Assembly (NCBI RefSeq): GCF_023555055.1
Contig: NZ_JAMJPL010000001.1
Location: forward strand, 496,001 to 560,000
From: Marinobacter sp. ATCH36
GTDB lineage: Bacteria; Pseudomonadota; Gammaproteobacteria; Pseudomonadales; Oleiphilaceae
DNA length: 64,000 nt
Reading direction: 5' to 3'
The notes beneath the pieces were generated by a model. The model made no database searches. It was not told the DNA's origin and worked only from the letters and a program-made list of their open reading frames with translations. Position numbers and translations under genes: made by a program. Shown one piece after another: positions 52,707 through 62,837 of the stretch (its first letter is position 1; each line of letters begins with the position of its first letter).

Positions 52707-55214
52707 CTATTCCTCGTCTCGAGGTGGACGCTCCACTACCGTGCGCTTGCCCTTGGCGCATCGTGACAGCGCCTTCAGACCATCGGGTTCAAAGGCATCG
52801 ACGCGGATGACGTCATAGAGTGCCTCCAGCGCCTCCAGCAGCTTGTCGCACTCTTCGCCTTTCACAACACCCTGGTCGCAGGCCCAGTCCACCAATTCCT
52901 TGCGCTGATGACCCATCAGCAGGTCAATACCACCCAACTCATCTTCATCCCGGTTGCGCAGGGCCTCGTGCAGCCGTTCGCGCATTTCACGGGTCTCATT
53001 GGCCAGCCGGTAGGCGTTCAGCACCCGGCCCAGCGGATCATCAGGGTCGGTGTTGACGTAACTGCCGCGGCTGATGCGTTGGCGCAGCGGAGTATCCTTG
53101 ACGATACTCGCGGCAACCTCGGTGCCCAGCTTATCGTCCGGGCCATTCAGGCCGGTAGCACCCAGCGGGAACACCAGCACCCGCAGCGGCCAGCGCAACA
53201 GTGGCACCGGGAAGTTGATGATCAGCTCGCGCATGGATGTCTTCAGGTCCCGCAGACTGGTCTGGAGACACCAGTCCACCAGCGGGCGCTGGTCATCCGG
53301 GTAGCCTTCCTCGTGCCATTGCTTGATTACCGCCGTGGCGTAATACAGATGCACCAGGCAGTCCGCCATGCGGCCCGACAGCCGCTGGCGAGCCTTGAGG
53401 CCGCCGCCGACCGTGAGCAGGGTGACGTCGGTCATCAGCGAAAAGGCTGCCGAGAAGCGGGCAAGCTGGCGGTAACTGGACTGGATATTGCCCTGGCGTG
53501 GCACCGGTTCGAGAATACCGCCAGTCAGCGCCAGCAGGAATGACCGCAGTGCATTACGGGTGGTGTGGGCAATGTGGCGATAGAAAATGCCGTCGAACTT
53601 TTCAACCGCGGCCTTCTTGTCTTCCATGCCCGCCGCCTCGATTTCCTCGACGATGAACGGGTGGCAGCGGATCGCCCCCTGACCAAACACCATCAGGCTG
53701 CGTGTGAGAATGTTGGCGCCCTCAACCGTAATGCCGATAGGCACCGCCTGGTAGGCCCGGGCGAGGAAGTTGCGGGGGCCGGTAATGACACCGCGGCCGG
53801 CGACCACGTCCATGGCATGGTTGATCACTGTGCGCATCAGGTCGGTATTGCGGTACTTGAGCACCGCCGAGGGTACTGAGGGCCGCACGCCCCGGTCCAG
53901 CATGCCGGAGGTGAGCAATCGTGCGGCATCCATCATGTAGGTGTAGCCGGCGATCGGCTCGAGGGCTTCCTGAACCCCTTCAAACTGACTGATGGAGCGG
54001 CCGAACTGCTCCCGTGTCAGGGCGTAGGAGCCGGTCGCCAGGCTGGCGACCTTGCCGGCACCCGTGCCCAGCGCAGGCAGGGAGATGGAGCGGCCGATGG
54101 ACAGGCATTCCAGCAGCATCTTCCAGCCTTTACCCAGCATGTCCTGGCCACCGATGACCTGGTCCATGGGAATGAAGACGTCATTGCCCCATGTCGGGCC
54201 GTTCATGAAGACCGTGTTCATCGGCAAGTGACGGGCACCGGAGTGAACGCCCTCAAGATCCTGGGGAACCATTACGCAGGTCACGCCGATCTCATCGGAA
54301 TCACCCAACAGTTTGTCCGGGTCGTACACCTTGATGGCCAGGCCAATCAACGTGGCGACGGGGGCCAGTGTTATGTAGCGCTTGTTCCAGGTGATTTTCA
54401 GACCCAGTACTTCCTTGCCGTCCCACTGGCCCTTGCAGACAATGCCCTTGTCCGGGATCGCGCCGGCGTCGGAACCGGCTACCGGGGAGGTCAGGGCAAA
54501 GCAGGGAATTTCCTCTCCGCCAGCCAGCCGGGGCAGGTAATACTCTTTCTGGGTATCAGTGCCGTACTCCATCAGTAACTCACCCGGCCCCAGGGAGTTA
54601 GGCACCATCACGGTCACGGCAGCGGATACGCTGCGAGTGGAAATCTTCATCACGATTTCCGAATGGGCCGTGTGGGAGAAGCCCTTGCCACCCTGCTCCT
54701 TCGGGATCATCAGGCCGAAGAAACCGTTCTCGCGGATGAACTTCCAGACCTTGTTGGGCAGGTCATAGTCTTCGTGGGTGATTTTCCAGTCGTCCAGCAT
54801 GCCGCAGAGCGTTTCCACCGGACCGTCCAGAAACGCCTGCTCTTCACTGGAAAGGTGGGCGGGCCTGGCATCCAGTAGCTTCGACCACTCCGGCTGACCG
54901 GAAAACAGCTCGCCATCCCAGTCCACTGTGCCCGAGCGCAACGCTTCGGCCTCTGTATCCGAGAGCTTGGGGAGCCTCCCGCGCACCCAGCCAAGGAGTG
55001 GCGTACTTAACTTCTCCCGTCTCAGATCCCCAGGCATTACCAACACCAGGCCCAGAGCCAGCAAGCCACCACCAAATAATATGCTGAGGATGTGCCAGCC
55101 ATCCTGGAACAGCCCGATAACGGTTGCGATGACAAGAACAGCAGCGGCAGTGGTGCCGCCAATTCCAAGATAAATCAGTACCAACGCACTGAGGAGGAGA
55201 AGCAGAACGCTCAT
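52707..55214 (-). CDS. fadE: FadE-like acyl-CoA dehydrogenase
   Basis: An 835-residue membrane-associated acyl-CoA dehydrogenase, the long FadE type (about 815 residues in E. coli). Two N-terminal membrane segments (VLLLLLSALVLIYLG; LFGGGLLALGLVLV) precede the dehydrogenase core. That core includes FGLMIPKEQGGKGFSHTAHS, LTSPVAGSDAGAIPDKG and the C-terminal helical domain; a ~250-residue C-terminal extension is present as in FadE. It carries out the first oxidation step for medium- and long-chain acyl-CoAs. Confidence 0.92.
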   Translation of the reverse strand: MSVLLLLLSALVLIYLGIGGTTAAAVLVIATVIGLFQDGWHILSILFGGGLLALGLVLVMPGDLRREKLSTPLLGWVRGRLPKLSDTEAEALRSGTVDWDGELFSGQPEWSKLLDARPAHLSSEEQAFLDGPVETLCGMLDDWKITHEDYDLPNKVWKFIRENGFFGLMIPKEQGGKGFSHTAHSEIVMKISTRSVSAAVTVMVPNSLGPGELLMEYGTDTQKEYYLPRLAGGEEIPCFALTSPVAGSDAGAIPDKGIVCKGQWDGKEVLGLKITWNKRYITLAPVATLIGLAIKVYDPDKLLGDSDEIGVTCVMVPQDLEGVHSGARHLPMNTVFMNGPTWGNDVFIPMDQVIGGQDMLGKGWKMLLECLSIGRSISLPALGTGAGKVASLATGSYALTREQFGRSISQFEGVQEALEPIAGYTYMMDAARLLTSGMLDRGVRPSVPSAVLKYRNTDLMRTVINHAMDVVAGRGVITGPRNFLARAYQAVPIGITVEGANILTRSLMVFGQGAIRCHPFIVEEIEAAGMEDKKAAVEKFDGIFYRHIAHTTRNALRSFLLALTGGILEPVPRQGNIQSSYRQLARFSAAFSLMTDVTLLTVGGGLKARQRLSGRMADCLVHLYYATAVIKQWHEEGYPDDQRPLVDWCLQTSLRDLKTSMRELIINFPVPLLRWPLRVLVFPLGATGLNGPDDKLGTEVAASIVKDTPLRQRISRGSYVNTDPDDPLGRVLNAYRLANETREMRERLHEALRNRDEDELGGIDLLMGHQRKELVDWACDQGVVKGEECDKLLEALEALYDVIRVDAFEPDGLKALSRCAKGKRTVVERPPRDEE

Positions 55215-55452
55215 GGGCAGATCTCCGTATCGAAATGAAATTCAACCTGAATAGTCTTACCTTCGGCCAAAGCCGGAATGGTTGCAAGCGCATCCGCTGG
55301 TAATGCCGGCTAATCGGCACAGAATGTAACAATATGTAGCATTGAAAATAATTGTAAAAGATCACCAATATCCGGCAAACCCATTGATCCGATGTTGCAT
55401 GAATCATGAATACATAGATTCTTTTTATGATCCTGAACAGCCGGAGTAGATG
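55215..55452. promoter_or_regulatory. Divergent promoter region fadE / chemoreceptor
   Basis: About 238 bp, AT-richer than its neighbours. I looked for a PsrA- or FadR-like inverted repeat and found none convincing. It contains the ribosome sites of both genes but no other distinct signal. Confidence 0.4.
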
Positions 55453-57096
55453 ATGTTCAATAAATTCACTGTCGCCAAGCGACTCACCCTGGGTTTTGGC
55501 CTTATTCTTTCGCTGATGGTGCTGGTCAGCCTGATTGGCAATCATCGAGTCGGTTTTATCGACAGCACGCTCACCGAAGTCGGCGATGATGCGGCTGTGA
55601 AACAGCGTTACGCCATCAACTTTCGTGGCAGTGTCCATGACCGGGCCATCGCCATCCGCGACGCGGTTCTGGTTCGGGACGACCGGGCTCTGAGAACTCA
55701 TCTCCAGGATATCCAGCGGTTGAAGGATTTCTACGTGGAATCGGCCAGGCCCATGGACCAGCTGTTCAGGTCGGCCGGAGCCTCTGAGCGTGAACAGCAA
55801 CTGCTGGCGGATATCAAGGAGATTGAACGCAGTACGCTGGCGTTGACGGATGAATTACTGGAGATGCGTCAGGAAGGACGTATCGACGAAGCCCGGGAAT
55901 TTTTGCTGGAAGACGTATCTCCCGCCTATACCACCTGGCTTAATCGGATAAACGCGTTCATTGACCATCAGGAAGGCTTTATTACCACCAATGTGGACGC
56001 AGTGCGGGAAGCAGCCGGTAACTTTAATAAATTAATCTTTCTGGTCACCGGTATTGCCGTGTTGCTGAGTATTGTTGTGGCGGTGCTTATCATCCGCAAG
56101 ATCCGTTCGACCCTGGGTGCGGAGCCGGATGACGTGGCAGATGCCATTCGCAGGCTCTCGGATGGCCTCCTTGACCAGGACATCCAGACGAAGTATCCGG
56201 ACAGCGTTATGGGCGCCCTGAAGGACACGGTGGAGCAACTCGCCGGAATAATCAGCGAAGTCCGCCAATCCGCAATGGAATTGTCCAGGAGCTCATCGGA
56301 GTTGTTGTCGACCTCGGACAACAATAACGATCAGATCCGCATCCAGTCCGAGGAAGCGGAGCAGATGGCAACGGCCATCAATCAGATGGCGGCAACGGTG
56401 AACGAAGTAGCAGGGTTTGCCTCCAGCGCCGCGACAGCGACAGGCAAGGCTGATCAGGAAGTTGAAACCGGTAACCGGGTGGTGCAGGAAACGGCTGTCG
56501 CCATCGGCGAACTGGCAGACACCCTCGAGAAAGCAGCGGTAACCGTGCACCGGGTTTCCGACGACAGCGCCAATATCGAAAAGATCATTGAAGTGATCAA
56601 CGCCATCGCCGAGCAGACCAACCTGCTGGCGCTGAATGCGGCGATTGAAGCCGCCCGTGCCGGCACCCATGGCCGCGGTTTTGCAGTCGTGGCAGACGAG
56701 GTGCGTTCATTGGCAACCCGCACCCAGGATTCCACCCGTGAGATCCAGGAAATGATTGGCAAACTTCAGAACGGTGCCTCGGAAGCGGCGGAAGTGATGG
56801 AAACCAGTCGGGACCTGGCAAAAACCACCGTGGAAAAGACCCGTTCGGCGGAGCAGGCGCTAGCTCAGATCCGTCAGGAAGTGGGCGAAATCAATGATAT
56901 GAACGCTCAGATTGCCAGCGCTGCGGAAGAGCAAAGCAGTGTGGCTGAAGAAGTAAACCGCAACATCAGCCGCATACACGACTCCACTGTGGAAACATCT
57001 GCCGGTTCCGAGCAGGTTGCCGGTGCCAGCCGCGATCTTGCCGCCTTGGCAGAGCAGTTAAGTGGCAGGGTCAGTGTGTTTCGGCTTAAAGGCTAA
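55453..57096 (+). CDS. Methyl-accepting chemotaxis protein
   Basis: A 547-residue chemoreceptor: first membrane helix ([15 protein letters not shown]), a periplasmic four-helix-bundle domain of about 150 residues, second helix ([20 protein letters not shown]), HAMP, then the cytoplasmic signalling domain with the hairpin tip [22 protein letters not shown] sits 6 nt before ATG 55453, preferred over ATG 55450. The ligand is unknown. No chemotaxis genes are adjacent, which is common. It overlaps the UbiA-like gene end by 11 bp. Confidence 0.93.
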   Translation: MFNKFTVAKRLTLGFGLILSLMVLVSLIGNHRVGFIDSTLTEVGDDAAVKQRYAINFRGSVHDRAIAIRDAVLVRDDRALRTHLQDIQRLKDFYVESARPMDQLFRSAGASEREQQLLADIKEIERSTLALTDELLEMRQEGRIDEAREFLLEDVSPAYTTWLNRINAFIDHQEGFITTNVDAVREAAGNFNKLIFLVTGIAVLLSIVVAVLIIRKIRSTLGAEPDDVADAIRRLSDGLLDQDIQTKYPDSVMGALKDTVEQLAGIISEVRQSAMELSRSSSELLSTSDNNNDQIRIQSEEAEQMATAINQMAATVNEVAGFASSAATATGKADQEVETGNRVVQETAVAIGELADTLEKAAVTVHRVSDDSANIEKIIEVINAIAEQTNLLALNAAIEAARAGTHGRGFAVVADEVRSLATRTQDSTREIQEMIGKLQNGASEAAEVMETSRDLAKTTVEKTRSAEQALAQIRQEVGEINDMNAQIASAAEEQSSVAEEVNRNISRIHDSTVETSAGSEQVAGASRDLAALAEQLSGRVSVFRLKG

Positions 57097-57976
57097 GGCC
57101 GCAGATCAGCAGTGCAAGTGTGGCCAGCAGTACGGCAACATTGACGCCAAGGACGGTATTGAGCTGTGAGGGGTTGGTAAGAACCCTCGGTAGCCTCAGG
57201 CTTATCCACAGGGCCGCTGGTGCCGGGATCAGGGCAAGTATGCTCCATGCCGGCAGCCAGCCTGCCAATAATCCCGCCACCAGTGCGCCGTAACTGGCCA
57301 GCAACATGCACCCCACGAGTCGAGCGGCTGTCGGTTTTCCAAGGGTAATGGCAAGGTGTCGGCGCCCGACTTTGCGGTCGGCATCGGCATCGGGGATCTG
57401 GTTAATCAGCAGCAACTCGCTTACCAGTAGCAAGCTGATCAGAGAGAGGATAAGAGCAACGGAATCCAGCCGGGCATCAAGGGCAATCAGGCTGCCCAGT
57501 ATCATCACCGGGCCGAAGCCCAGTCCCGGCGCCAGCAGGCAAATGAGGGGCGAGCGCGTAATCCAGCGCGTGTAAGTCAGAACCAGCACAACACCAGCAC
57601 TACCGAGCACCAGCATTGGCAATCCCCGAAGCCAGAGGAAGTACAGCCCGATGGCAATCACCAGGGCGAGCGTTGCGAAAGCGGCAATCAGAACTCTGGT
57701 TGCGGCCTCAGGTATTTCTGGAAGCGCTCCGCTGCCTCCGGAGAACGGGGTACGCCGGGTGATCAGGTCGAGGCCAGAGACAAAATCTTCGTATTCGTTG
57801 AGCAGGTTGACCGCGGCGTGGGCCAGCAATGCACCCACAAGCACCAGAAGGGTATCCAGCAATGCGGGCGGTTCGCCCTGCTGCCAGGCCAATGCAACGC
57901 CAAGCCCCGCACACAGGGGCGCGAGCACCAGAAAATTGGGACGGGAGGCGCGAACGACGGCAATGGTTTCAGACAT
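57086..57976 (-). CDS. UbiA-family prenyltransferase (MenA-like)
   Basis: A 296-residue membrane enzyme with about eight helices. The first Asp-rich motif N-x3-D-x5-D ([14 protein letters not shown], about 67-79) and the second ([18 protein letters not shown], about 192-209) bind the prenyl diphosphate through Mg2+. It resembles 1,4-dihydroxy-2-naphthoate prenyltransferase, but no menaquinone genes are nearby, so the aromatic acceptor is uncertain. Start ATG 57976 overlaps the stop of the upstream AEC gene by 8 bp (translational coupling). Confidence 0.82.
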   Translation of the reverse strand: MSETIAVVRASRPNFLVLAPLCAGLGVALAWQQGEPPALLDTLLVLVGALLAHAAVNLLNEYEDFVSGLDLITRRTPFSGGSGALPEIPEAATRVLIAAFATLALVIAIGLYFLWLRGLPMLVLGSAGVVLVLTYTRWITRSPLICLLAPGLGFGPVMILGSLIALDARLDSVALILSLISLLLVSELLLINQIPDADADRKVGRRHLAITLGKPTAARLVGCMLLASYGALVAGLLAGWLPAWSILALIPAPAALWISLRLPRVLTNPSQLNTVLGVNVAVLLATLALLICGLSL

Positions 57977-58856
57977 AGCCTGCCGCAAACACCAGGCCAA
58001 GAACGAAGGGCATCACCACAATGCTGCCCAGGTTGCTGATCAGTACCAGTGACGCGACCTTTTCGGGCTCCTGCTGGTATTGCTCCGCCAGCATGTAGTT
58101 CAGCACGGCGGATGGCATGGCGGCGAAGACCCACAGGGCGGCCACCTGCAAACCGGGGAGGTCCAGAATCGCAATCATCGGCCAGGCCAGGATCAGTCCC
58201 GAGGCGGGGCAGGCAATAGCGCCGAGGATACCCAGTTTCCAGTCACCGAAATCCACATCGAGCATGCGCACCCCCAGGGTAAACAGCATCAGTGGAATAC
58301 AGACACCGCCGAGCATGTTCAGGGTTTCCAGCAGCCACTGAGGCATGGGCACACCGCCGAAATTGACGGCAAGGCCGGCAATACTGGCCAGAATGACCGG
58401 AAGGCGCAGCCTTCTGATGATGGAGGTGTGCGGATCGAGCATATAGATGCCCACGGTGAAGTGCAGCAGCATTTCCACAACAAACAGCACAACGGCTGCC
58501 GGCAGGGCTGCCTCGCCGAAGGCTAATACCAGGATCGGAATACCCATGTTGCCGGAGTTGTTGAACATCATCGGCGGCAGGAAGGTTTTCAGGTTCAGGT
58601 TCAGGACTCTGGCCACGGGGTAGAGAACGATGCCAGAGCCCAGTACCACCACCGAAGCCGCCAGCGCCAGGCTGGTATACTCCTGCAGTGGGGCCTGCTG
58701 GTCTGCCAGTACCGCAAACACCAGCATGGGCACAAACAGCTCCATGTTGAGGGTGTTCAGACCCTGAATATCGGGTGTGCGGTAGCGACCATAAAGAGCA
58801 CCACAGCCGGCGATCAGAAATACCGGCAACATCGTGGACAGGATTTGGGCAAGCAT
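57969..58856 (-). CDS. AEC-family (auxin efflux carrier) transporter
   Basis: A 295-residue membrane protein with about ten helices in two halves, typical of the AEC family (PF03547). The segment MFNNSGNMGIPILVLAFGE (about 95-113) is the characteristic N-N-x-G-N-x-G motif. Members export organic acids or similar anions. Its stop overlaps the start of the UbiA-like gene, so both lie on one minus-strand transcript. Substrate unknown. Confidence 0.88.
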   Translation of the reverse strand: MLAQILSTMLPVFLIAGCGALYGRYRTPDIQGLNTLNMELFVPMLVFAVLADQQAPLQEYTSLALAASVVVLGSGIVLYPVARVLNLNLKTFLPPMMFNNSGNMGIPILVLAFGEAALPAAVVLFVVEMLLHFTVGIYMLDPHTSIIRRLRLPVILASIAGLAVNFGGVPMPQWLLETLNMLGGVCIPLMLFTLGVRMLDVDFGDWKLGILGAIACPASGLILAWPMIAILDLPGLQVAALWVFAAMPSAVLNYMLAEQYQQEPEKVASLVLISNLGSIVVMPFVLGLVFAAGYV

Positions 58857-58972
58857 TCAAAGGCTCCGTCAGTTTCGCAAGTATTGGCGGTTGCGGGGGG
58901 TATCGATCCTGCCCCAGAATGACGTTCGTATCTACCACCCTTAAACCAATATCGTAACAACGGAGGCTTTTC

Positions 58973-60154
58973 GTGCCAGAATCCTTTGACCGGCTTCTTC
59001 GGCGGGAAAATACCTGCTCGGTAAAGTTTGATGCCCGTAAAGCAGTATTTGGCCGCGAGGATGTGATTCCGCTGTGGGTGGCGGATATGGATTTTCCGGC
59101 ACCGGAGGCGGTTACGCAAGCTCTGGAAGATCGGGCGAGGCACCCGGTCTACGGCTATACACTGTTTCCGGAGAGCCTGTACGAGTCCATCATCGACTGG
59201 TTCAAAAGCCGCCATGGCTGGACCATCAAGCGTGATTGGTTACTGATGGCACCCGGTGTGGTGCCTTCAATCCATGCAGCGGCCATGGCGTTTGCCGGGA
59301 AGGGTGAAGGCATCATTATTCAGCCGCCGGTCTATCCTCCGTTTTTCAGTTCCATTCAGAAAACCGGTCGCGTCGTAATCGAGAGCCCGCTTGAGCTAGT
59401 GGATGGCCGCTATCAGATGAACCTTGAGCATCTGGAGGCCTGCGCGGCGCGGGAAGACGCCAGGGTGCTGTTACTGTGTTCACCCCATAATCCCGTGGGC
59501 CGTGTATGGACCCAAAGCGAACTGATGGCGGTACTGACGATTGCTCGGCGTCACAACCTGGTGGTTCTCTCGGACGAGATCCACTGTGATCTGACGTATC
59601 CGGATGCCTCCGCCCATCAAATGCTGGCAAACCTCGCCCGGGAGGACGACGCACTGGTCACGGCCGTGGCGCCCACTAAAACCTTCAACATGCCCGGGCT
59701 GGGCCTGTCGGCGCTGGTGGTGGCAAATGCAGAGCATCGCAAGGCATTGAAAGACGTGTTCGACGCCATGCACATGATCCAGTGCAACCCGTTCAGCATC
59801 GCAGGTTTCGAGGCGGGTTACCGAAACGGTAGCCAGTGGCTCGACCAGCTCATGGGCTACCTACAGGGCAACCGTGATTACGTGATGGGTTACGTTCAGC
59901 AGCATCTGCCCGCGATCAAGGTGACGGAACCGGAGGGCACCTATCTGTTGTGGCTGGATTGCCGGGCCCTGGAGATGGACGATTCGGACCTGAAGCGATT
60001 CTTCGTGCATCAGGCCGGCATCGGCATGAACCCGGGCATTACCTTCGGGGAAGCGGGGAGTGGATTCATGCGCATGAACATTGGCTGCCCGCGGCAGGTG
60101 CTGGAAACGGCACTGAATCAAATCCGGCAGGCATTGGAAGCGCTGCCGGGATAA
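58973..60154 (+). CDS. MalY/PatB-type cystathionine C-S lyase or aminotransferase
   Basis: A 393-residue PLP enzyme of fold type I. The N-terminus (NTCSVKFDARKAVFGREDVIPLWVADMDF) is the MalY/PatB hallmark. The PLP lysine is in PTKTFNMPGLGLSALV and the phosphate/Asp region in SDEIHCDL. MalY-type enzymes cleave cystathionine or related C-S bonds. The start is GTG 58973, with GGAGG 7 nt upstream. It is divergent from the AEC-UbiA pair by 116 bp. Confidence 0.9.
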   Translation: MPESFDRLLRRENTCSVKFDARKAVFGREDVIPLWVADMDFPAPEAVTQALEDRARHPVYGYTLFPESLYESIIDWFKSRHGWTIKRDWLLMAPGVVPSIHAAAMAFAGKGEGIIIQPPVYPPFFSSIQKTGRVVIESPLELVDGRYQMNLEHLEACAAREDARVLLLCSPHNPVGRVWTQSELMAVLTIARRHNLVVLSDEIHCDLTYPDASAHQMLANLAREDDALVTAVAPTKTFNMPGLGLSALVVANAEHRKALKDVFDAMHMIQCNPFSIAGFEAGYRNGSQWLDQLMGYLQGNRDYVMGYVQQHLPAIKVTEPEGTYLLWLDCRALEMDDSDLKRFFVHQAGIGMNPGITFGEAGSGFMRMNIGCPRQVLETALNQIRQALEALPG

Positions 60155-60168
60155 TCCCATTCACGCTT

Positions 60169-61092
60169 TCAGCGGTATTTGCGGCGAAGCTCGTTGGTGC
60201 GCGTGGCCAGGAAAAGGCCGGCGAGGATCAGCAGGCCACCGACAATGTGGAATACGCCCAGTCGTTCACCGAGGAAAATGCCCGCCAGCACCGACGCGAA
60301 AACCGGCGTCAGATACATGAAGATGGCGGCTTTCGCCGGGCCGATCCGGTGCACGCCGTGGTTCCAGAACCCGTAGGCCAGAATACCGGGGAAGATCGCA
60401 AAATACATCATTGGCAGGGCAGTGGAACGGTTCAGCTCAAACCCGCCCGAGAAAAACAGCAGGTCCACCAGGTAAAACGGCAATATCACCATGGTGCCGC
60501 AGGCAATCTGAACCGTCAGGAAGGTTAATGGTGGCAGGGGCACCGCCTGACGGCGTAACAGCACCGAAAACAGGCCCCAGCTGAATACCGCCAGCACCAT
60601 GATAAGGTCCCCGGGCTGTGCCTGCAGGCCCGTGAGTACGGAAATATCCCCCCGGGCGACAACCGCCAGAATACCCAGAACCGCAAGCGCAATACCCAGG
60701 GCCTGTACCGGGCGGGTTCGGTCACCCAGCAGTATCCACGCCAGCAACGCCACCATAATGGGGATGGTGGCGTTGATCAGGGCAATATTGGTGGCCGTGG
60801 TGGTCACGGCAGCAAAATAGAGCAGTGAGTTGAAAGCACCCACGCTGAAGGTGGCGAGGGCCAGTATCGACAGCCAGTACTGACGAATCAATTGGCGCTG
60901 ACGCCAGACTCCCGGTAAGCCAAAGGGCAACAGAATCGCCAGCGCTATAACCCAGCGCCAGAATGACATGGACAGTGGCGGAATCTCCCCCACCACGCCT
61001 TTGGCAACAACCGCATTACCAGCCCAGAATAGCGGAGTCAGAACCAGGCCCGTGTAGGCCAGCCACAATGGTTTGGAGGTTTCTGAAGTCAC
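60169..61092 (-). CDS. EamA/DMT-family transporter
   Basis: A 307-residue protein with ten membrane helices in two EamA repeats. Typical signatures: PLFWAGNAVVAKGVVGEIPP, INATIPIMVALLAWILLGDR, YLTPVFASVLAGIFLGERLG. It ends in a short basic tail (TRTNELRRKYR). It is a drug/metabolite-type exporter of unknown substrate and converges on the MalY-type gene with a 14-bp gap. Confidence 0.9.
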   Translation of the reverse strand: MTSETSKPLWLAYTGLVLTPLFWAGNAVVAKGVVGEIPPLSMSFWRWVIALAILLPFGLPGVWRQRQLIRQYWLSILALATFSVGAFNSLLYFAAVTTTATNIALINATIPIMVALLAWILLGDRTRPVQALGIALAVLGILAVVARGDISVLTGLQAQPGDLIMVLAVFSWGLFSVLLRRQAVPLPPLTFLTVQIACGTMVILPFYLVDLLFFSGGFELNRSTALPMMYFAIFPGILAYGFWNHGVHRIGPAKAAIFMYLTPVFASVLAGIFLGERLGVFHIVGGLLILAGLFLATRTNELRRKYR

Positions 61093-61148
61093 ACCGGCTC
61101 CTGTCAGAATTCTTCGCCCCTGACGAATTTCAGGGATCCGACAGGGTA

Positions 61149-62420
61149 CTACTCTCCCGGTACTTTTGCCTCTGTACCAACGTGGTAGGCTGCAAAGCCA
61201 GCCATGACGACCTGGTCCACCGCCATTCCGATAATCCGGCCATCGCTTCTCGCCCGGATCGGGTGTTGTTTATTGGTAATCGGGTCCGAGACGTAGCCGA
61301 GAATTTCCCCTTCGCCGACCTTGTCGCCAAGCTTGATTTCACTGAACAGTATGCCGCCGTGTTCGGCTCGCACCCATTCCGAGTCGTAATACACCGGCTC
61401 CGGATCACCCCAGACGAACATCCTCGAAATCATGCCTTCCTTGTCCATCAGGCTGGTCAGGCTGTTTACGCCGGCTTTTATCTGATGCTCCTGAATTCGC
61501 AGCGATTCGCCCGCTTCCATGGTGACCGCACGGATGCCGGCATCAATCGCGGCGTAGCGAAGCATGCCGGAACTGCCGGTGCTGTGGACCACGGCCATAC
61601 GGTCAAACCCGCGGGTAAGCTCCGCTACCTCGGGGTTATTCATATCAGCCCTTAATTGGGGCAAGTTGGTACGTTTGAGCGATCCGGTGTGGATATCCAC
61701 CAGCATATCGCAATGGCGAATCACGCTTTCAAACAGCGAGTGCGCGATGCGGTCTGCCAGGCTGCCATCGGTGCTGCCCGGAAAATGCCGGTTCAGGTCG
61801 CGGCGGTCCGGCAGGTAGCGGCTGCCTTGCTGAAAACCGGGCAGATTAACAATCGGCACACCGATAACACGGCCTGACAGTTTATCGGGCTCCAGGTCAT
61901 ACATGGTGCGGCGAATGATTTCTATACCGTTGAGCTCATCGCCGTGCACCGCTCCGGTCAGACACAGGTTGGGGCCGGGTTTGGTACCATTGACTACCAG
62001 CACCGGTGTCGGTTGAGACAGCCCGGCAATCTGTATGGCCGGTGACCAGGACAGGCGGGTGGCCGTTCCCGGTGGTACTTCCGAGCCCAGCAGCTCAAGG
62101 CTTGAGGCTTCTTCTGTGCGCTCGGTTTGGTCGGGTTCTTCAGGCTGTTCTGGGGCGTCAGGCGCGGTTGCAGTGATTTTCTCACTTTCCGCCACCGGCT
62201 CGTGTGGTTCCTGTTCAGGTTTTCGTCCTGATGACTGCAGGGGTTCGGAGTGTTCAACGTCTTCAACACTTTCGTCCTTGGCGAGCTCGGCAACGAGGAC
62301 TTCCTGCTTTTCAGAATGACTCGACTGCTCCGCGTTGGCAGCCGGCAGGGCTACCAGACTGCCGCAGAGTGTGGAAATCAGGCCAGCGCGAAACAGGTCT
62401 GTTAGCCAGCGGTACAACAT
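61149..62420 (-). CDS. Exported succinylglutamate desuccinylase/aspartoacylase-family protein
   Basis: A 423-residue protein. A signal peptide (MLYRWLTDLFRAGLISTLCGSLVALPAANA) is followed by a ~90-residue acidic Glu/Pro-rich linker (KPEQEPHEPVAESEK; PEQPEEPDQTERTEE), then an AstE/aspartoacylase zinc-amidohydrolase domain. Metal ligands lie in GAVHGDELNGIE and DIHTGS, and the C-terminal part is a lipoyl-like beta domain. The signal peptide and linker are unusual for this normally cytoplasmic family. AGAGG precedes ATG 62420. Confidence 0.82.
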   Translation of the reverse strand: MLYRWLTDLFRAGLISTLCGSLVALPAANAEQSSHSEKQEVLVAELAKDESVEDVEHSEPLQSSGRKPEQEPHEPVAESEKITATAPDAPEQPEEPDQTERTEEASSLELLGSEVPPGTATRLSWSPAIQIAGLSQPTPVLVVNGTKPGPNLCLTGAVHGDELNGIEIIRRTMYDLEPDKLSGRVIGVPIVNLPGFQQGSRYLPDRRDLNRHFPGSTDGSLADRIAHSLFESVIRHCDMLVDIHTGSLKRTNLPQLRADMNNPEVAELTRGFDRMAVVHSTGSSGMLRYAAIDAGIRAVTMEAGESLRIQEHQIKAGVNSLTSLMDKEGMISRMFVWGDPEPVYYDSEWVRAEHGGILFSEIKLGDKVGEGEILGYVSDPITNKQHPIRARSDGRIIGMAVDQVVMAGFAAYHVGTEAKVPGE

Positions 62421-62641
62421 AGTTCCTCTCAGGTTGTTGGCCAGTCGGGGCCTGGTGCCCGGAATGTGTAAGGCGGCACAAGGATAGAGGCCCCAAAGTT
62501 CCATGAATACGCCTGTGACAAAGTTTTAATGCCACTTTCATGAATTCTTTGTGTATTTCCGCAAAATGGCCTATTCATTGAGGCGACAGGACGCATATTA
62601 CGGTTCTGTACCCGTTATACGTCTGAAAGGGAGTTAACTGT

Positions 62642-62800
62642 ATGGATCTTTTGCGAGTTTTGATTGCGATTTTGTTACCGCCCCTGGGTGTATTTTTACA
62701 AGTGGGGATAGGCAAGCATTTCTGGATCAACATCCTGTTGACCCTTCTTGGTTATATTCCGGGTATCGTCCACGCTGTCTATATCATCGCCAAAAAGTAA
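62642..62800 (+). CDS. YqaE/Pmp3-family small membrane peptide
   Basis: A 52-residue peptide (MDLLRVLIAILLPPLGVFLQ... VYIIAKK) with two membrane helices. The L-L-P-P-L-G-V-F-L motif and the second helix ending in a short basic tail are the Pmp3/UPF0057 hallmark. These proteolipids are linked to membrane potential and salt or cold stress in other organisms. AAGGGAG lies 8 nt before the ATG. It is a monocistronic gene in a gap of about 417 bp between two minus-strand genes. Confidence 0.9.
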   Translation: MDLLRVLIAILLPPLGVFLQVGIGKHFWINILLTLLGYIPGIVHAVYIIAKK

Positions 62801-62837
62801 CCCGCCCCTCCCACGGGGCATCGAAGCCCCGCCGGGC

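Noticed and set aside
55215..55452. PsrA/FadR-type operator at fadE
   Set aside because: No GAAAC-N4-GTTTC-like inverted repeat is present in the gap.
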